NCBI RefSeq assembly: GCF_008642355.1
Contig: NZ_CP029193.1
Location: forward strand, 3,496,001 to 3,560,000
Length of the DNA stretch: 64,000 bases
DNA from: Streptomyces venezuelae
GTDB taxonomy: Bacteria; Actinomycetota; Actinomycetes; Streptomycetales; Streptomycetaceae
Reading direction: 5' to 3'
Shown: positions 59,877 through 64,000 of the stretch, piece after piece
How positions within the stretch are numbered: the first letter of the stretch is position 1
Layout: every line of letters begins with the position of its first letter
Program-made: the position numbers and the translations under genes
The notes under the pieces: generated by a model
What the model saw: the letters and a program-made list of their open reading frames with translations, nothing else
The model's database searches: none
What the model was told of the DNA's origin: nothing

Positions 59877-61355
59877 TCACCCCGGCCACACGAGGGACTG
59901 CAGTTCGCTGTACGCGTGCAGGGCGTACGAGCCGACGTCCCGTCCCACCCCGCTCTTCTTGAAGCCGCCGAACGGCGCCTCCATGTTCCGGGCGATCGTG
60001 TTGACGCCGACGCCGCCCGCCCGCAGCCGCCGGGCGACGCGGAAGGCGCGGGCGACGTCGCCCGACCACACGTAGTCGATGAGGCCGTAGTCGCTGTCGG
60101 CGGCGAGGGCGATCGCGGTCTCCTCGGCGTCCTCGGGCCCGTCCGCGTCGAAGGGCACCACGACCACCACGGGCCCGAAGATCTCCTCGCGGACCACCCG
60201 CATGTCGTGCGTGCAGTCGGCGAGGAGGGTCGGGGCGACATAGAAGCCCTTGCCGAGGGCCGGCCGCTCACCGCCCGCGACGACCCGCGCGCCTTCCTTC
60301 CGCCCGTCCTCGACGTACGCCTCGACGCGGTCGCGGTGCGCGGCGGAGATCACGGGCCCGACGACGGTGCCGGGCGCGACCGGGTCCCCCACCTTCACGT
60401 ACGCGGCATAGGCGGCGAGTTTGTCGACGAGCTGCTCATACACGCCCCGCTGGACGATGACGCGGGTCGGCGCCGTGCAGATCTGCCCGCTGTAGAAGGA
60501 GAACGTCGTGCCGATGCCCGCCACCGCGGCGTCCAGGTCGGCGTCGTCCAGGATGATCGCCGCGCCCTTGCCGCCCAGCTCCATCAGCTGCCGCTTCATG
60601 TCCCGGCCGCACACCTCGCCGATGCGCTGCCCGACGGCCGTGGAGCCGGTGAAACTCACCATGTCGACGTCGGGAGAGGCGACGGCGGCCTCGCCCACGG
60701 CGGAGTCCGTCCCGGAGACGACGTTCACGACTCCGGGCGGCACACCGGCCTCCTCCAGCGCCGCCGCCATCCCGTAGACGGACAGCGGGTCCTGCGGCGC
60801 GGGCTTCACGACGACGGTGTTGCCCATGGCGAGGGCGGGCGCGACCTTGCCCGCCGGGTTGGCCCAGGGGTTGTTGTACGAGGTGATGCAGGTGACTACG
60901 CCCACGGGCCTGCGCACGGCGACCGCTCCCACGACACCGGCGCCTCCCATGGGCCCGGCCTCGTGGATCTGCGGCGGAAGCGCGGTCTCGACCGGCTCCA
61001 GCGCCCCCTTCGCGTACCGCTCGAACCGCGCCACGGCCACCGCGACCTGCATGCCGCGTGCCGTCGCGGTCGTGGCGCCGCTCTCGGCCTGGGCGAGCTC
61101 GGCGTGGGCGGCGAAGTCGCGCCGGAGGACGGCGGCGGCACGGGACAGGATCCCTGCGCGCTCCTCCGGCGTCGTGCGCGACCAGCCCGCGAAGGCCTCA
61201 CGCGCGGCCGCGGCCGCCGCGCGGACCTGTTCGCCGCCGGCCTCGGGCGCGAGCCCGACGACGCCTTCGGTGGCGGGATTGACGACTTCGTAGTGCCCGC
61301 CGTCGGGCTCGACCCACTCACCGCCGATGAACAGCCGCCGTGCGCCACCGCTCAC
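59877..61355 (-). CDS. Aldehyde dehydrogenase
   Basis: 492 aa NAD(P)-dependent enzyme: catalytic Glu in MELGGKG, Cys in YSGQICTAPTR, TGSTAVG and PFGGFKKSGVGRD. It oxidises an aldehyde to the acid. The start GTG is inside the stop of the upstream amidohydrolase gene (GTGA), so the two are translated together and probably share a degradation pathway. Substrate unknown. Confidence 0.92.
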   Translation of the reverse strand: MSGGARRLFIGGEWVEPDGGHYEVVNPATEGVVGLAPEAGGEQVRAAAAAAREAFAGWSRTTPEERAGILSRAAAVLRRDFAAHAELAQAESGATTATARGMQVAVAVARFERYAKGALEPVETALPPQIHEAGPMGGAGVVGAVAVRRPVGVVTCITSYNNPWANPAGKVAPALAMGNTVVVKPAPQDPLSVYGMAAALEEAGVPPGVVNVVSGTDSAVGEAAVASPDVDMVSFTGSTAVGQRIGEVCGRDMKRQLMELGGKGAAIILDDADLDAAVAGIGTTFSFYSGQICTAPTRVIVQRGVYEQLVDKLAAYAAYVKVGDPVAPGTVVGPVISAAHRDRVEAYVEDGRKEGARVVAGGERPALGKGFYVAPTLLADCTHDMRVVREEIFGPVVVVVPFDADGPEDAEETAIALAADSDYGLIDYVWSGDVARAFRVARRLRAGGVGVNTIARNMEAPFGGFKKSGVGRDVGSYALHAYSELQSLVWPG

Positions 61356-63091
61356 TTGGTGCTCACCGTCCTGGTGTCACGCCCGGACCGGAGGATCTTC
61401 CCCGGCACGGCGCCGGTCACCACGTCATCACGGATGGCCTCGACGCCATTGACCCACACCGCGTCGATGCCGATCGCCTTCGAGTCGAGCCGGGGGCTGT
61501 CGCCGGGCAGGTCGTGGACGAGGGTGGCCTTGCCCGCGTCGATGCGCTCGGGGTCGAAGAGGACGAGGTCGGCGTGGTACCCCTCGGCGATCCGTCCGCG
61601 CTCGCGCAGCCCGAACAGCCGGGCGGGGTCATCGGTCAGCATCTTCACGGCCTGCTCGAGGCCGACGAGCTTCCTCCCCCGCAGACAGTCCCCGATGAAC
61701 CGCGTCGTGTACGGGGCTCCGCACATGCGGTCCAGATGCGCGCCGGCGTCCGAGCCGCCCAGCATGACGTCCTCGTGCTGCCAGGTCTCGGCGCGCAGCG
61801 CCCACGAGTCCGGGTCGTTGTCGGTGGGCATGGGCCACAGCACGGTGCGCATGTCGTCGTTGGCGCAGATCTCGACGATGCAGTGGAACGGCTCCTGCCC
61901 GCGCTCGGCGGCGATGTCACCGACGACGCGCCCGGTGAGCCCCTCGTTGGCGGCGGAGTACGTGTCGCCGATGACGTACCGGTCGAACCGCGCGAGCCGC
62001 CGGAAGACTCCGGCCTCCTTGCTCGCGGCCCGCCGCAGCATCTCCTCCCGCACGGCGGGGTCGCGCAGCGCGGCGATCCGCTCGGGCACGGGCAGCCCGA
62101 GGACGTCCCCCCAGCCGGGGATCAGGTTGAGGGCGCAGAACGTGCCGAGGGACATGTTCATGGGCGTGAGGATCGGCATGGTGAGCGCGACGATGCGGCC
62201 GCCCGCCTTGCGGGCGCGCTCACTGGGCACGAGCTGGCGGGGCACGCGCTCGGGGACGGCGGCGTCGATGGTGAGCACGTTCCAGTTCAGTGGCCGTCCG
62301 GCGGCGGCACTCATCTCGACGAACAGCTCGACCTCGTCATCGCTGAACTGGTCGAGGCACCCGGCGACGATGGCCTCGATCTGTGTCCCCTCGTGCTCGC
62401 CGACGGCACGGCTCAGCGCGAGCAGTTCCCCGGGCTTCGCGTGCCGCGAGGCGACGGGCCGCCCGTCGCCGTCCGAGTGCGTGGACGACTGGGTGGTGGA
62501 AAGACCCCACGCCCCGGCGTCCATCGCGTCGTGCAGGAGACGCACCATGGCGTCCAACTGCTCATTGGACGGCTGGCCGCCGACCGCGTCCTCCCCCATG
62601 ACGTACCGCCGCAGCGCGCAGTGCCCCACCATGAACCCCGCGTTCACGGCGACGCGCCCCTCCAGGGCGTCGAGATACTCCCCGAAGGAACTCCACGACC
62701 AGGGCGCACCCTGCTCCAGGGCCACGAGGGACATCCCCTCCACCTTGGACATCATCCGCCGCGTGTAGTCGGCGTCGCCGGGCCGGTCGGGATGGAGCGG
62801 AGCGAGCGTGAACCCGCAGTTGCCCCCGGCGACGGTGGTCACGCCGTGATTGAGGGACGGCGTCGCGTACGGGTCCCAGAACAGCTGCGCGTCGTAGTGC
62901 GTGTGCGGATCGACGAACCCCGGCGCGAGGACACGCCCCCGCGCGTCCTCACTGGTCCGCGCCTCCTCGCCGACGGTGCCCGGCGCGGCGACGACGGCGA
63001 TGCGGCCGTCCCGTATCCCGACGTCGGCAACGCGCCCGGGGGCACCGGTCCCGTCGACGACGGTCGCACCCTTGATCAGATGGTCGAGCAT
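61352..63091 (-). CDS. D-aminoacylase/N-acyl-D-amino-acid deacylase-like amidohydrolase
   Basis: 579 aa zinc amidohydrolase: metal His pair in VDPHTHYDAQL, GGNCGFTLAPL, and C-terminal GSDAGAHLDRM with the metal Asp; a Lys-like region is replaced in the usual way for this clade. Related to N-acyl-D-amino acid deacylases, which release D-amino acids or cleave similar amides. Coupled to the aldehyde dehydrogenase downstream. True substrate uncertain. Confidence 0.85.
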   Translation of the reverse strand: MLDHLIKGATVVDGTGAPGRVADVGIRDGRIAVVAAPGTVGEEARTSEDARGRVLAPGFVDPHTHYDAQLFWDPYATPSLNHGVTTVAGGNCGFTLAPLHPDRPGDADYTRRMMSKVEGMSLVALEQGAPWSWSSFGEYLDALEGRVAVNAGFMVGHCALRRYVMGEDAVGGQPSNEQLDAMVRLLHDAMDAGAWGLSTTQSSTHSDGDGRPVASRHAKPGELLALSRAVGEHEGTQIEAIVAGCLDQFSDDEVELFVEMSAAAGRPLNWNVLTIDAAVPERVPRQLVPSERARKAGGRIVALTMPILTPMNMSLGTFCALNLIPGWGDVLGLPVPERIAALRDPAVREEMLRRAASKEAGVFRRLARFDRYVIGDTYSAANEGLTGRVVGDIAAERGQEPFHCIVEICANDDMRTVLWPMPTDNDPDSWALRAETWQHEDVMLGGSDAGAHLDRMCGAPYTTRFIGDCLRGRKLVGLEQAVKMLTDDPARLFGLRERGRIAEGYHADLVLFDPERIDAGKATLVHDLPGDSPRLDSKAIGIDAVWVNGVEAIRDDVVTGAVPGKILRSGRDTRTVSTK

Positions 63092-63141
63092 GACGGGACG
63101 TCCCCTTTCGAGGGTTCGGGATTCGGGGATTCGGGGTCAAG

Positions 63142-63186
63142 TTTTCAGCCCGTCCGGCGTTTGAGGACGAGCCCGAAGGGCGACTG
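63142..63186. repeat. Dispersed Streptomyces-type intergenic repeat
   Basis: TTTTCAGCCCGTCCGGCGTT at 63142-63161, then GAGGACGAGCCCGAAGGGCG at 63164-63183, is a sequence I recognise as a highly repeated intergenic element of Streptomyces genomes. CGTCC (63151-63155) can pair with GGACG (63165-63169). Just upstream at 63114-63137 is a short TTCGGGGA tandem repeat. No other copy was noticed in this window. Confidence 0.6.
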
Positions 63187-63251
63187 ACGGGGGTCCGGCC
63201 GCGCACCCCCCGTGACGGCAACCCCGTGACACCGCCACACGTCCGGCAGGA

Positions 63252-63285
63252 CCCCGGCTTCCCGTCCGGGAGGGGGAAGCCGGGG
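63252..63285 (-). terminator. Terminator after LLM oxidoreductase gene
   Basis: CCCCGGCTTCCC (63252-63263) pairs with GGGAAGCCGGGG (63274-63285), 15 bp past the stop of the minus-strand LLM gene. Confidence 0.88.
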
Positions 63286-63300
63286 TGGCTCAATGAGGGG

Positions 63301-64000
63301 TTACTGACCGGCCGCCTGGCGGAATCGCGTCGTCCGGTGCACCGGATCCGTGTCGATCTTCGGGATCACGTGCTCGCCGATCAGCCGGATCGTGTTCTTC
63401 GTGTCCTCGGGCGAGATCCCGATCGGCAGCCCGAAGCTGAGCTGGTCCGCCCCGGCCTGCTCCCACCGCTTGCACTGCGTGAGCACCTCGTCCGGGTCGC
63501 CGCAGATCATCAGCTCCTCGGCGATGAGCAGCTCGATGAGCTCCTCGGTGTACTCGGGGAGCAGCTCGGGCCACTCGGGGATGCCGTCGGGCCGGGGGAA
63601 GGTGTCGTGGTAGCGGAACAGCAGCGACTGGAGGTAGTTCAGGCCGCCGCCGACCGCGATCTCGACCGCTTTCTCGTGCGTCTCCGCGCAGATCGCCGTC
63701 GACGTCACCATGACGTTGTCGTTGACGAAGTCCCCGATCGCCTGGGCCTCCTTCACCGCCGTCTTGTACGACTCGACGACCCACTCCATGTCGGAGACCT
63801 TCTGCACGCTGAAGCCGAGGACCCCGAGGCCCTTCTTGCCCGCCATGGCGTACGAGGAGGGGGACCCGGCGGCGTACCACATGGCGGGGTGGGACTTCCC
63901 GTACGGCTTCGGGAGGATCTTGCGCGGCGGCAGCGACCAGTGCTTGCCCCGGAACCCCACGTACTCGTCCTGCAGCCACATCTTGGGGAACTCGGCGATG
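63301..64000 (-). CDS. LLM-class flavin/F420-dependent oxidoreductase, C-terminal part (cut by window end)
   Basis: The visible 230-odd residues belong to a luciferase-like oxidoreductase: FRGKHWSLPPRKILPKPYGK, YAMAGKKGLGVLGFS, VGGGLNYLQSLLFRYHD and MICGDPDEVLTQCKRWEQAGADQLSFG. The N-terminal cofactor-binding part lies outside the window. It is co-oriented with the amidohydrolase and dehydrogenase genes, perhaps one degradation cluster, but separated from them by a terminator and repeat. Confidence 0.85.
   Translation of the reverse strand, partial: IAEFPKMWLQDEYVGFRGKHWSLPPRKILPKPYGKSHPAMWYAAGSPSSYAMAGKKGLGVLGFSVQKVSDMEWVVESYKTAVKEAQAIGDFVNDNVMVTSTAICAETHEKAVEIAVGGGLNYLQSLLFRYHDTFPRPDGIPEWPELLPEYTEELIELLIAEELMICGDPDEVLTQCKRWEQAGADQLSFGLPIGISPEDTKNTIRLIGEHVIPKIDTDPVHRTTRFRQAAGQ

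Overview
The window is a high-GC actinobacterial chromosome segment, almost certainly Streptomyces. It has dense G/C-ending codons, many GTG starts, short start/stop overlaps inside operons, a DmdR-type iron box, an XRE/DUF397 regulator pair, an FbiC-type FO synthase, snapalysin, and rare TTA (bldA) codons confined to one low-GC gene. No CRISPR array, rRNA operon, intact transposase or integrase was seen.

Layout. 0-2.7 kb: end of an MFS exporter, its TetR regulator and a secreted M6 metalloprotease. 2.7-8.8 kb: a short second Rho factor, divergent from an iron-box-controlled 2,3-dihydroxybenzoate operon (dhbA-C-E-B) that lacks aryl carrier protein and NRPS. 8.8-10.4 kb: OhrR/Ohr peroxide module and a cupin. 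10.5-16.7 kb: tRNA-Arg(CCU) followed by an accessory island. The island holds integrase-arm-like repeats but no integrase, a small XRE gene, a four-gene coupled operon (XRE-TPR regulator, two small unknown proteins, a Cys-rich protein), a decayed collagen-like/Uma2 junction, and a low-GC three-gene operon encoding a dual-OB protein plus two different DUF488 proteins. 16.7-22.1 kb: lipoprotein, orphan receiver protein, membrane protein, P450, PPOX-type oxidoreductase and snapalysin. 22.2-24.1 kb: a penicillin-binding protein.

24.2-32.3 kb: a tightly coupled five-gene operon encoding a trypsin-like protease, a PknG-like kinase, a von Willebrand A protein, a GlnX-like membrane protein and a solute-binding lipoprotein. 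It looks like an enlarged version of the mycobacterial glnX-glnH-pknG sensing pathway. 32.3-39.5 kb: a multi-pass membrane protein, a D,D-carboxypeptidase with a very long cytoplasmic tail, a GPP34 protein and the XRE/DUF397 pair. 39.6-45.2 kb: an unrecognised protein and an SDR sharing a palindromic operator, an SSS symporter, and an MFS exporter with its MarR regulator. 45.3-52.4 kb: an ADP-ribosylglycohydrolase-fold protein that has lost its metal-binding motifs, next to two tandem STAND-type ATPase/TPR proteins. 52.6-59.8 kb: a secreted FG-GAP protein, FbiC, an F420-type LLM oxidoreductase, an ankyrin protein and a secreted PHP-domain phosphoesterase. 59.9-64 kb: aldehyde dehydrogenase, D-aminoacylase-like amidohydrolase and an LLM oxidoreductase cut by the window edge.

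The strongest candidates for undescribed systems are the five-gene protease/PknG/VWA/GlnX/SBP operon, the bldA-dependent dual-OB/DUF488/DUF488 operon in the tRNA island, the neighbouring four-gene XRE-TPR operon, and the tandem STAND ATPases beside a catalytically dead ADP-ribosylglycohydrolase.
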